From Cerioporus squamosus (Eukaryota; Basidiomycota; Agaricomycetes; Polyporales; Polyporaceae): 64,000 nt of DNA. Positions 45,892-57,088 of this stretch are shown in pieces; positions within the stretch are counted from its first letter, which is position 1, and each line of letters begins with the position of its first letter. The notes beneath the pieces are model-generated. The model worked only from the letters and a program-made list of their open reading frames with translations, was not told the DNA's origin and searched no databases. A program made the translations under genes and the position numbers. The stretch covers positions 1 to 64,000 of the forward strand of contig JABYQS010000134.1 in assembly GCA_022592435.1 (NCBI GenBank), read 5' to 3'.

Positions 45892-47868
45892 ATGTTTCCA
45901 GAGCCGCACTCTGTCCTTTACAATGCCGACATCTTGCTTCGTATCTTTGAATCTTTGAAGGATGGTCTGATGGCAGAGGGCCCAAAACGGCAACGCGCCG
46001 AGTTGGCGCGATGTATCGGAGTATGCAAAGCCTTCGAAGATCCAGCAGCGCGAGTGTTGTGGGCCGAACTTCCAGATATATGCCCTCTGCTGGATTTGTT
46101 CGAGAATTCGATACGGCTCCTGTTTGGCGATGATCTTGAGAACAGTGTCCGGGAATTTCCCATATATGTGAGTGTTCGAATCAATACGCGCGCCACCCCA
46201 GAGCTTCATGGCTGACTGGCGTCGACGTTCATAGACAATGTTCAGGGAGATCAGAGCTGGAGAATGGGAGCGCTTCCGAAGATACGCTCCCTTAGTCCGG
46301 GTCATTGCTCTGGATCCTGACCCTGAAAAAGCGGACGATGAGTTCCGCGACGGATTCGACCCCGATGACTACGCGACCATCTGCCCGTCGGCACTGCAAA
46401 GAACGTATCCTTCCCGACCGCAAGAAATGGTGGGTAAACTGGAGAAAAGGAACCAATTTCCGAATGCTTACCTGAACTGAAGATGTATGCCTCTCCAATA
46501 TCAGGAAAGGCTCCCGCGACCTTTCCTTGGCCGGGAGAGGTGCAACACCACAATTTCTGGAGCCTTTCGGCGGATGACAGAGCTTAACTTTACAGTTACC
46601 ATTTCCACAACATTTCCTGAACAGGGAAACGATGCCGCCTTTCCAGTGCGGTATGGACGTACCTAGCGCAGCAGAACGCGTACCAACCTCTTCTCCCCGG
46701 AATACGCTACCTGGAGTGGGATATCGACACTCCGACAGAAATTGGACTGCTCCACCTCGTCGCCCCAACCCTCCGACGGCTGCACCTTCGTTTTCGCGCA
46801 TGGGAGACATACCCAGAAGAGGAGTGGTTCGGATGCACCCCCATGCTCTTCCGGTCGGTGGTCAAGCTTACCCCGCTCCTCACGCACCTCAAAATATCCT
46901 CCAAGAACGTACCGGTGCAGGAGCTGATTTGGGACATGGGCTCGTGCAAGGGACACGTCGCCCTCTGCATCCTCGAACTGGAGTGTGACAACCGCGAGTA
47001 CGCTGTCGACCACGATATCGTCTGGGAGCAGGGCTTTTCGGAGCTGGAGGAGCTGCAAGACCTCAAGCTCGGCGTTGTGTACTCACCCTGGCCCGAGCAC
47101 CGGTCTGAGCCGGAGGTCATGGTGCATCCGAACCTGAAGTCCCTCACGATCGCCGACCACTCGGGCAGGGAAGAGGTCTACAGGGTGTTCAGGATCCCGA
47201 GCCTCCGTTCGCTCACTGTCGTCCACAAGACGAACGTCAAGATACCCGCATCCCAGAGCATCTGCAGGACGATCGTGTCGCAGTTCCCCAGCATCACTGC
47301 AATCCGCATCGACTTCCGCCCCCCGAGCTACGTGCTCAGCCACCGCACCAAACAGATGGTCCTCGCGATCCAGCCTCTCTTCGAGCTGCGCAACATCCAG
47401 GAGGCATCGTTCGACCTCCGAGGGATGCATGTCATCGTGAACGACGCCGACGTCGCTGCGATCGTCGAGGCCTGGCCCCACCTCACGAGCCTGTCGCTGA
47501 AGCATCCCTACCTCGAGGGTCCTAAGGCGCCTGGGATCCCCGCTCTGCTCTCCATCGCTCGAACGGGCGCGAAGTTGAAGACGCTGTACCTGAGTCATCT
47601 CTATCTCGCCCCCGCCGACTTGTCCACGGCTCGCGCTGAAGGGAGCACGCCGTGCAACCGGAGCTTGGAGAGCGTCCGAGTAGGCAGCGTGCTGAACAAG
47701 CTGGGCGAGTCCGAGGCGGAGGGGCTGCCGGCGTTTTGCACGCTCATGGATGCACTCTTCCCGAGCCTCGACGTTGACAAATATCGCGTCCATGAACCTG
47801 CGGGGACTGAGGGCAGGGAAGAGTGGACGAAGATCCTCCGTCGTATACAGGAGTCTCGCTCAAGTTGA
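45892..47868 (+). pseudogene. F-box/LRR gene broken by a MITE insertion
   Basis: Exon 1 (45892-46167) encodes NADILLRIFESLKDGL...ARVLWAELPDICPLLDLF, an F-box-like start. Exon 2 begins at 46235 (TMFREIRAGEWERF) and, after a 257 bp insertion at 46392-46648, resumes in frame at VWTYLAQQNAYQPLLP and continues uninterrupted to 47868 through leucine-rich repeats. It is colinear with the intact paralog on the minus strand at 54094-55756. With the insertion, translation runs into the element and stops at about 46480, removing all repeats; without it, about 530 residues would be encoded. The 3' end faces the DUF6534 gene 180 bp away. Broken in this assembly, perhaps polymorphic. Confidence 0.8.
46392..46648. 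mobile_element. 257 bp CACTG-ended MITE
   Basis: It starts CACTGCAAAG and ends CTTTCCAGTG. Read inward the ends stay similar for 40-55 bp (a GAAATG-TG-GG/TGG stretch recurs in both arms). CGG flanks both sides (46389-46391, 46649-46651), and excision with one CGG restores the host frame (CPS-VWTYLA). CACTR ends with a 3 bp duplication are the marks of the CACTA/EnSpm group. The centre holds a small hairpin (AGGAAAGG at 46503-46510, CCTTTCCT at 46520-46527). No coding capacity. Confidence 0.8.
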
Positions 47869-50537
47869 CGTTGTAGTACATATCTATGTACTGGGTAACG
47901 CCGCATCTCCATTGCTTGCACGCCCTCCTGAAAGGCGAAGCAGTTGCAGAGGTACGATCTATCCAGAAGGGGGCCCCATAGAAACACTAATATACCCAGA
48001 CTGTGCACAACGTTTCGAACGAGCGAAGCAGCACACATGCAGAGATCCTACCGCCCGCGTTCTCCAATGACATCAACGACAGAGTCTGAGGGCCATCCAA
48101 TGAGAGTCGACTTCTGCATAGTAGTAGACGGGTGTGAGGGCTAAGGACCAGCGATGCTGAGAGGAAGACGAGACACGCACAGGAAGTGTCCCACCAAACG
48201 CAGACCCGCTTGTGTTGCGCTCGTCCGTGTGAAGGCCCGGTACGGACTGCAGCTCGAGCTCGAGGTCCATAGGACCCGACCGATCTGCGGCCTCTCTGAG
48301 AGACTCGCGCGAGTTCAGGCTGCAGCTGGAGGTCAGTGCCGATACCGGAGATGGACCCGGGATCACCTACACTGCGAGGACCGAGTTCGTATATACTAGA
48401 CGTTGTTGAAACCAGAAGGTCAGCTTAGGACGTTCATATAATGGGCGAGTAGATGGCGGTACTGACGTCTGACAGCGACGAATTCGATGGCGATCCATAT
48501 CATCGTGTCCGGCCGGACGAGAGCCTGGTAAGGTGTATGCTGAACGCTGCCTCCCGAAAGGATGGATATGGAGGAGCGTAGGACACTCACGAACACGAGC
48601 GCCAGAGAATTGACGATCCTAGGCAGCAGCATGAATGGGCAGAATTAGCGGATCGTACATGCGGGCTGGCGACCAGTTCGTACCCCGTGAGTAGTCCTGA
48701 TGTGCGTTAGCATTGGACGCTAGTAAGACGAAAAGAACGCTCATTCGAGTGTACACACCCGTGTTGATGGTATACACAATCAGGGAATTCAGGAGAGTGT
48801 TCGTCCTGCACGAGAGAGGGAGGGTCAGACCTGGGACAAGTGATATCGAAGGTCGTAACGGGCACCAACTTCTCGTATGGAGTCCGCCGCCGACTCAGGG
48901 TTACGATGAGCACGCCAGCCGTCAGAGAGTCGGACACGATGGCGGCGCCGCACGCCGCGGAATCGATCCACTGTCGCAGAAGCACCGACCGCGCTTGTGT
49001 GAGCGTATATCTCGCGGGTGGTCCGACCGTCTTGGGTCCTTACGTAGAAGTGCTCATACTCGGAGAAGAGCTGGAACTTGAACCTGGGGATGAGTATATC
49101 AGCACTCCCCTCGAACGTGGGAGCATGTGACCCAGTACGACATACGCTATCACTGATCCGGCTTCATGCAGTCAACCGGTGCCATGTGAGCAAGGATAAG
49201 CACTCGAGCTAGGCTCGACACTCACCGATGGCGAACCCTAGGACGAGGTGTCGATCAACATTGGACATGGTGACGTACAGGAATCGAGTCGTCACGTACC
49301 GAAGGTGGTCAGCATGAGCATAACCTGCACAGCGGTAACTCAGTATGTGGAACATTCATCGGCGGCGATATGACTGGATGCCACTTACGGAGAGGGCGAC
49401 GAGGACCCTGTGTTTGCTGCTCACTGGTTGCTGATAAGAACGATGAAGGCTCGCAATGACGGCCGGACAGCAGACATACGGATGTATACTCGGCGAGCGA
49501 AGAACCTGTGACAAGTAGACCAAGCCATGAGGGTTGGGGAAACAAAGCAGATCGGACAGACCACTCACGATTGGCAGATGAGGACTGTGATGCCCTGGAA
49601 CATCTTCAATGACAGGGATAGCGAGATTGTAAATCCGTACTACTCGCTCACCGCCATCATGGGCTGAATCTGTTGAGGTTAAATCGTAAGCTGAGAGTGG
49701 CGTGGCAGGGACATGCGACTGCACCTTGATAGACCTCAAAGTGGGGAGAAAGTCAGCCATGCCGTTGCGGAAGATCGAACGGCGTACCATATCCCTCGTA
49801 GAAGCTCGAGCGGCTGGAAGTAGTCAGACACCAGGTAGGTATAGCTGCTCAACAGTTCACAGTAGGCTCGCGCTCTCCATAGACATGCACAAACGGCGCA
49901 CCATGCGTGTATGATCACGGCGATGTAGAAGGTATCCGTCGCGCTGGAATAGTCGTGATCATGAGCAACGGTCACGGCGAGATACGCCAGAAGCTCACAT
50001 GATAGTGAAGACCTATTCCGTACAAGTCAGCTACGAAACTGCCACAACTATCCCCGAGAGTGCGACTGACGAATGCCTTGTTGATGAACTCGCGCTTGTC
50101 GTCGCTGTACACACGGACATATTTGTATGCCTGGTGCACCAAGATTCCATACGAGCTGCGACTCCCATGGGTCAGCGTTTCAATCTGGAACAGCATTAGA
50201 AGCACTCACATGAGCCCCACAAAACCACCCAGTAGGAGTGCGCCATACGTGTCGTCCAAACTCGGGAGGCCGAGCAACGTTGGGAGCGAGCTCGCGCTCC
50301 CCGATAGCACGGGGTCCGGGAAAGCGGCCATAGAATGCTGCATCCCCCGGTGGGGAGTGCACTGGTGGGTTAATAAGCCGTGACCGGAGGGTGTTTCGCG
50401 GACATATGCATGGAAGGAAAACGAGATGCCTGTCCGATGTCGGCGAGGGAAGGGGCACAAGACGCTTCTATAGTGATGCCTATCACAGAGCGTGTGCTTA
50501 AAACACACAATTCACCCACATATCAGGGTGGCATGAG
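47846..50537. repeat. segmental inverted duplication, copy 1
   Basis: From the last codons of the F-box gene through the DUF6534 gene and its promoter. It matches 60270-62790 in inverted orientation over almost its whole length, including introns and intergenic DNA; the other copy lacks about 160 bp around exon 1. Confidence 0.8.
48048..50331 (-). CDS. DUF6534-type seven-transmembrane protein (copy 1)
   Basis: Well supported exons: 50331-50210, 50155-50071, 50012-49999 (14 nt), 49943-49788, 49734-49725 (10 nt), 49594-49569, 49505-49480 and 49423-49389, then further short exons to a stop at 48048. The last long exons are flanked by GTAGGT and GTGCGT donors. The order matches this Agaricomycete family: LPSLDDTYGALLLGGFVGLI, SYGILVHQAYKYVRVY, ATDTFYIAVIIHAWC, YLVSDYFQPLELLRGIW, GITVLICQSFFARRVYI, SSKHRVLVALS, SAACGAAIVSDSLTAGVLI, LLNSLIVYTINTG, then VLNSRESLRE at the C-terminus. 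Function is unknown; the topology is receptor-like. One middle junction, near 49230-49260, could not be resolved. Convergent with the F-box gene. Confidence 0.78.
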
Positions 50538-51912
50538 AGTCGACTCACCACAGGGAGGTGACGAGCATGCATCAGGTCGGAAGACACTGGTTCTTCACAT
50601 GGCCGACAGAAGTCCGTGATGGGCCTCAGGCCACGATGAAGAGAGCTCCTTTGTCACCTGCGCGGTTCGGTCCATGTTTTACAGATGCAGGAGACCTTGG
50701 TCATTCGCGCGAGATAAGAGTATGTTATGTATGTAGCTTCACAGAGACAGAAAGTACCTACGCCAAAGTTAGGGCTAGACTTATTCGCCACATTCATACA
50801 GGATGGCTGACCCTTGGACTTCCGAGCACGAGGTTACGCGACGTCACAGCCATCAACAGTTCGGGTGTGGTGGACGATGCATCAAGTCAAGGCATCTGCA
50901 GGAATAGAGCCGACGAAGGCTGATCAGCTTCTGTCAACGATTCCATCAAGCTGCATAAAGAACGGACCATATAGGCAAGCCCTGGCCTCTCTGTGCATTG
51001 CGAGACACTTTCCCAGCATGCATCATGGCATACGCGAACTTCAACGGCAGGAGGTGTGTAGAGCCGTCCGTCCCGCAAAGCATCTGCCTACGGGAGACAA
51101 GGGATATGTCAACTCGAAAGGTACGCAACTCACCGTTCAGAGTCATCGTCGGCCCATTAGAATCCGCAAGCCATCCTCAGTGCTTGCTCACTGGGCTCAG
51201 CCTCCACTTGGTAACAGTTGGGTACCAGTACCGCATCCTCCGCTACCAGAGGCCTAGGGCGCATATTAGCAGCGTTTCTCTGACTGCACCAAGGACCGTC
51301 GTAGTCGTCATGGAAGTTGTCGCCGTCAATGTTGTCAGCCTCGGCGACGTTAACGTTGTGCTTCTCGTCGTCGAGACGCGGCTTGCGGACGCCGGCAGTG
51401 GACCTACTCAGACGGGCGCTCCCTGACAAGAGGCAGCAAGAGGCGCGCCTGGTGTACAAATAAGGACAAACCCGACGGACGCGCCGACACCGCGCTTTCA
51501 ACCTTCGACGTCGTCCTCAACATCGAGCTCAACGTCGTACCCGTGGATTGCAATGGACCCGCTTGTCATCAACAACATAGCCTCCGGCAGTATCTATAGC
51601 AGCAAGTCGATGGTTGACTCTGTCGTGTGAGTCCGTCGTGATGCTTGCTCACCGTCCACGTCCTCGCTGTCGGACACGGTCCGCGTTACCTTCGCGAAAG
51701 GGACCGCAGGACACAGTTGTGCGTACTGAAGAGCATGCTATGCGACGTGCACTGTGTCGTTGGCCGTGGCTTGTGCAAGGTAGCCTATTGTGCGTGTGCT
51801 ATTGTTCTCCGCCTCGAGCTTTGCCAGCCGGCGGACAATTCTCTGTCCAACATAAAGACCTGAAAGCACAACCGGTACGCCGCTTCTCCTCTTTGCACTT
51901 TTTACGACCATC
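50538..51912. other. intergenic, no gene seen
   Basis: Mixed sequence with GTC/CGTCGT-rich patches around 51300-51540. Several short frames, none convincing. Promoter of the LRR protein gene lies at its right end. Confidence 0.45.
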
Positions 51913-53682
51913 ATGAATCCACCAACGTCCCCTGCCGCCGACCCGAAATACAACTGGGATCGCCACCCTCAGCGCCATGCACCTCCTGCTATCACTGTAC
52001 CGCCTCCTCCACCTCCAGAGTACTACATCGAGACAGTTCCTGTCTCCCAACATCTACCCCAACGCTTCGGGCATACGCGGTCGCATTCCGCCTGGACGAA
52101 CAGCGAGACCATCAGGTCGCTCACGAAGGACCCCGAGCTTGGGAAGCAAGACACCACCCCCAACACCCCGCGGCTCCGCGACCGCCTCACCAAGTACTTC
52201 TTCGACATCCGGATGCCGACTCGTGGACGCGACCCAGAGTGGGTCCCGATGCAGGAGCCACCTCTGCAGGCATGGCCGCCGCTGGAGATCGAGAAGCGCC
52301 GCGGCTTCTGCGAGCACTGTCAAGCACACAGCGACCGGCGGCGGAAGAGCAAGATCCTGATCGCCGCCCTTGTCCTCGTCCTTCTCTCCCTCCTTGGCAG
52401 CACCATCGGCCTCGCCGTGCGCTTGTCGCATTCCTCCACGGCGGCGCCGCCAGCACCCTCAGCCACGTCTGGCGCCAACGCGTCGACCACCGACGCATTG
52501 TCCGCGGACGCGCAGCAGTGCCTGACCCAGTACACGGTCAACGCGCCCTCCGACCCCTCGTCGTACCCCTGCTCGACCTGCCTCTCTGTCCTGCAGCAGG
52601 TGCCCTCCAGTTTCATCCAGAAGAACCAGGGCGAGGGCATGCAGATCCAGAACGCCATTCAGTTCTGCGGCCTGCGGAGTATATTCGAGACCTCCAGCGG
52701 GGACGGGCAGACGGGATTGTCGAATGGCGGGTGGGCGAAGGACGTTCGATTTTGTGCGTGGCAGGGCGTGAGGTGTGATGGCTTCGGGCGTGTGTCGTCG
52801 ATGTGAGTCATCGGCTTGTCCTTGTCAGAGTGTTGTTCCGCTGACCTGGTTGCTGTGTCCAGACAATTGACCTTCCCGGCGGTCCCTGCGAAGATCCCCG
52901 ATGAGGTCACTGCGCTCACCGGGCTTACGAGTCTGCAAGTGATCGGCGACACGAACATCCCAGGTAAGCGGAGAGTCTTCCCTTCAATATCGTCATCCTC
53001 AACCTGATGAGTGCAGCCGGCGACCTTCCAACATCCTTTAACTCGCTCAGCGGACTGACGAGTCTGCATCTGGAATCCACTGCGATCAACACCATCCCGT
53101 CCACGCTACTGAGTTCGCTTGGTAACCTCACCACGCTCGCACTGGTCAAGAACGCGAAGATGACGGGCGACATGACTCCGGGTTTCACGTCCCTTCCTCT
53201 GCAGAATCTGTATGTCTCCTTCGAACTCCAGTCATGCGTACGTATACTGAGGTATCTGCAGGGTGGTCAACAACCAGGGCCTGCCCACCAACCCCATTTC
53301 CGCCCTTCTCTCTAGTGCGGCAGCCCGCTCACTCCAGATTCTGTACGCTTCTCTCATTACATGCGCGCTATTGATCCACCCTGATGAATCCTGACCCAGC
53401 GACCTCTCATCGACCTCCCTCACAGGGAGCCTCCCTACCGACCTCTCAGGCTTCACCGCCCTCACCGAGCTGCACCTGGACAGCAACGCGCTCATGAATC
53501 CCCTGCCCTCGAAGTTCCCTCCGAACCTCCAGGCGCTCACGCTTACGAACAACACGCAGCTCGGCGGCGCCGTCCAGGCGGGCACGTCGTTCTGCGCGTT
53601 GTCCGGGCTGAAGACTTGCGACGTGCGCGGGTCGGGGCTGAGCGTGAGCGGGGGCGCATGTGGCGCGTGTCAGTTTTCGTAG
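51913..53682 (+). CDS. type II membrane protein with extracellular leucine-rich repeats
   Basis: Five exons (51913-52802, 52863-52963, 53017-53209, 53262-53342, 53400-53682), all in phase, give 515 residues. The first 155 residues are a Pro-rich cytoplasmic region with paired Cys/His (CEHCQAHSDRRRKSK). A transmembrane segment follows (ILIAALVLVLLSLLGSTIGLAV), then a Ser/Ala linker. The outer part has the plant/oomycete-like LRR cap CAWQGVRCDGFGRVSSI and about eight repeats (LTGLTSLQVIGDTNIPG, LSGLTSLHLES, LGNLTTLALVKN, FTALTELHLDSN), ending in a Cys pair. There is no kinase domain. Similar proteins are common in mushrooms; a role in recognising surface ligands is only suggested by the fold. 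Intact, with no indel. Confidence 0.8.
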
Positions 53683-54093
53683 GTGGGAGCGGACGCTGGT
53701 CGTCCGCCCCCTGGACCTTGGACTCTGGACTGTGTTTCTCTCCTGGGTTCCGCACCTCGCTCTCATTGTTGACGATATCGATATCCCAGCTCCTTACGAT
53801 ACCATGGCTCGTAATCTCACCCTCGGACGCTCCTGTTAGCGCTGCACGTCTGTAGACTGTACCTATACGTTATGACCCCCGCTCACGACGCTCGTTTTGT
53901 ATCGATACCCGCGATGTATTTCTCCGCGCCTCCTCGTTCGTTCTGCTGCTCCGTTCACTTCGTTGCCGTTTACCTTGCTTGGATTGCTCTGTGTGTGTAT
54001 GTAGCAAATAGTATGACGACAGTGCTGGTACAAGTTGCCTGTGTGCGCGCGCGTGCAAGGGGAACGACATACCATGTGGACTAGAAAACCCGA
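53683..54093. other. convergent 3' intergenic region
   Basis: Between the ends of the LRR protein gene and the minus-strand F-box gene. Nothing recognised. Confidence 0.5.
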
Positions 54094-55756
54094 TCATGAA
54101 CGATGACCCTGCAAACAATGGAGTTCTGGTGCCCATTTGTGTGCAGCGTCGCGGTTCGGGAAGAGCGCATCTGCCAAATCGCAGAAGGCTGGGAACTCGT
54201 CGCCCAGCTCGTTGAGCACCTCGCCCACTCGGAGGATATCCAAGCTCGGGTTGCATGGCACGCTGCCTTCCTTGCGGGCTGCGGACAGGTCTGCGGAGCA
54301 GAGATAGAGATGGCTCAAATACAGCGTCGACATCTTCGTGCCACTCCGAGCGACGGAGACGAGGGCGGGAATCCCAGGCGAAAGGGGTCCACGGTAGCAG
54401 GGCTGCTCGAGAGACAGACTCCGCAGCTTCGGCCACGCTGCGACGAACGCGGCGACGTCGGCGTTAGTCACGATGATGTCGTTCGTGGCTCGGAGGGCGA
54501 ACGAGGCCTCCTGGATGTTGCGCAGGGCAAAGAGAGGCTCGATCGCGCTGGTGAGCACGTCGGCGTGCTCGACGGGCTTTAGCCAGTCGGGACGGAACTC
54601 GATGCGGATCGCGGTGAGGTTGGGGAACTGGCGGACGATGACCGCGCAGGCACTCCGCACGGAGGGTATGTCGACCGAGACCCGGTATATGATGGTGAGG
54701 GAGCGGAGCTGGGGCGTGACGAACACTTGGTATATCTCCGCTTCGCCGGAGTAATCGGCGAACGTGAGGGACTTCAGGTTCGGGTGCACTATCTCCCTTG
54801 CTTTTACTGGCGGCCACTCGGATGTCAGTGTATAGTGAGAAACACCAAGCTTGAGGTCCTCCAGGTGCTCCAGCTCCAAGAAGCGGTGAGAAAAGATCAA
54901 GTTGTGGTCTATGGCGTAGTCTGCATTGTTGTACTCCAATTCTAGGACGCGGAGGTCGACGACGCCCTTGCAGTCTGACATGTTCCACTGGAGCTCGAGC
55001 ACCGGTACGTTCTTGCACGATTTCGTGAGGTGGGTGAGGAGCGGGGTGAGCTTGATCACAGAACAGAAGTAGGGCCGGAAGCCGAAGAACCACTCCTCGT
55101 CTGGGATTGTCTCTATCTGGCGGAACCGGAGGTGGAGCCGCTGCAAGGTGGGCGCAACAAGGTAGAGCAGTTCGGTGTTTGCCGGGTCGCCAATCTCCCA
55201 CTCGAGATAGCGTATGGCGGGAAGAAGGGGTTGGTACGCGTTCCGACGCGCTAGGAAGGTCCATATGGCCGCAGAGATGACCACGGGCTCGTTGCCGTTC
55301 TCGTAGTCGCCGTCGAAGCGTTCAGGGTCAGGATCTGCAGCAATAACCCGGACCAGCCGAGCATATCGACGGAAACGCTCCCATTCAGAAATTTTGATTT
55401 CTTGCCAAAGAATCTAGAGGCAGTAGTTGCCAGTCCACGCGGGGTCGGCAGGGTGGAACAAGATGTTCCAAGGAATGAGCACTCACATATACGGGGACCT
55501 CAACGTCGTTCACCCGGCGCCCCTGGCCCACGCAATCTATCGAAGGCTCGCACAGTTTTAGCAGAGGGAATATGTGCGGAAGCCTCGCCCACAGCACCCG
55601 CGCCGCTGGATACTCGAAGGCCTTGCATACGCGAACGCACTGTGCCAACTGGGCCCGCCGCCGCTTGACACCCTCTGGTTCTAGAATGTCTTCTAGGGCC
55701 TCGAATACGAGAAGCAGGATGTCGGAATTGCACAGAACGGCATGCGATGGGCTCAT
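54094..55756 (-). CDS. F-box/LRR-like protein, intact paralog
   Basis: Exon 1 (55756-55487) and exon 2 (55413-54094), separated by a 73 nt intron (GTGAGT...CTCTAG), give 529 residues with no frame break. The F-box-like start is CNSDILLLVFEALEDILEPEG...RVCKAFEYPAARVLWARLPHIFPLLKL. The centre holds EWERFRRYARLVRVIA and an unbroken ISAAIWTFLARRNAYQPLLP, the place where its paralog at 45892 carries a transposon. Repeats follow (LKSLTFADYSG, QLRSLTIIYRV, LRSLSLEQP, STLYLSHLYL), ending PELHCLQGHRS. Expected to act as substrate receptor of an SCF ubiquitin ligase; the substrate is unknown. It is divergent from the DUF6534 gene at 57089. Confidence 0.8.
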
Positions 55757-57037
55757 AGTGGAGGAAATGGGTCAACCTGACTGAAGGTGCGCCTCCGGAG
55801 CAGGCGCCCGATAAGGACGCGTCCACGGACAACAATGTCCTTTTCCTCGACAAAGCATATCGAAAGATGAAAGCGTAAGGATATGTCGATGTCATGAGAT
55901 GGCACCCACTCACTAATCTTCGTTTGCGGGTCGCCTTTAGGGTGTGGTCCGGCCAAGCTCCCACTGGGCCCGCGATTCGACGACATGAACCGCGGGAAGG
56001 ACCGCGTCGGTCGAAGTTTTGGCTGGAGAATGTTCCAGCTAGACAGTCCTGTCGAAGCGGCGCTGCGGAGATACAGAGATGACGGGCGTAGTAGTCGACC
56101 ACAATGACCGGTCGAACTGCAACGAAGCTTGGGCTAGGAATTCCAAAGCATGGATCAGATCCGGGGGAAGCGTATCGGCAGTAGGGCTCCTGTTCTTCAG
56201 CATTGGTTCGCCGAAGGCACACCTGGTGTAGGTTACTGCCGATGAGCTACCCGCGAAATCAGCGGGATGAGTGTCAGCGTCGTGCGTCGTCCTGGAGCCC
56301 CTCATTGAGATACAGAAAAGAACACTTGTTCAGACTCTTGATAACTGTGTCGTCGTTCGGATGCACTGTAGAGGCGATGCTGGACATAGAGTGTGCGGAG
56401 AGTTTTGGCGAAGAGGAAGAGACGATGTTCAGCCACTCTATGTTCGTAGGCCGATTGAAGCTCCGATAGAGGTGCGCTATTTGGAGTCCGACACTTGTCC
56501 GACATCTACCTGGAAATCGTGAACGTTAGCCTCTAGTATGCAGCCTGGAGCCGTCGAAGACGGAGGATCGCTGCGTGAGTATACTTACCCTTCTCCTTTT
56601 TAGCATGGTTGACTACCCTTTCGCGATAATGTGCAGAATTATACTGACTGTTGTGCTAGGAAGCGGACACCGCCCATGCCAGCTACGATGAGACGGCATC
56701 CGATGTCTCTGAGATGTTCCTCGTCAGGTTACGAGGCATCCTTCGACTCGCAAAATTTAATTTTTTATGCCAGCGATTTGCGAGAGACCATGATCCGTCA
56801 AACATCCGAAGTGCAAAGTTCAAGTTCTCTGACCGAATACGTGCTTCGTGTCTCCCGTATCCTGTGAGTCGACTCTCATGCCACTTTAGTGTGTGGGAGG
56901 AGGAAGGTACGTGTAGGCCGGGTAAGGGCTCGGTGATAGGGATTAGTTTCTGCCGCTCTCCTCGCCTACACGCATCTCGCCGCTCTTCTTCCAACGTTCC
57001 ATGCCTATTATGTCCGCGAAGCATCCCCATACTGACA
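55757..57037. other. divergent intergenic region
   Basis: Between the intact F-box gene and the DUF6534 copy 2. It includes an AT-rich patch (A4T3AATT6 near 56752-56767). GAGTCGACTCTCATGCCAC near 56867 is shared with the DUF6534 copy 1 upstream region. No gene seen. Confidence 0.5.
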
Positions 57038-57044
57038 TATATAA
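57038..57044 (+). promoter_or_regulatory. TATA box of DUF6534 copy 2
   Basis: TATATAA, 45 bp upstream of the ATG at 57089, in GC-balanced sequence. The corresponding place upstream of copy 1 has no such match. Confidence 0.5.
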
Positions 57045-57088
57045 CCCTCCTGCACTTCATCGCTAGGAGTGCGCCCCCTTTCCCCCTT

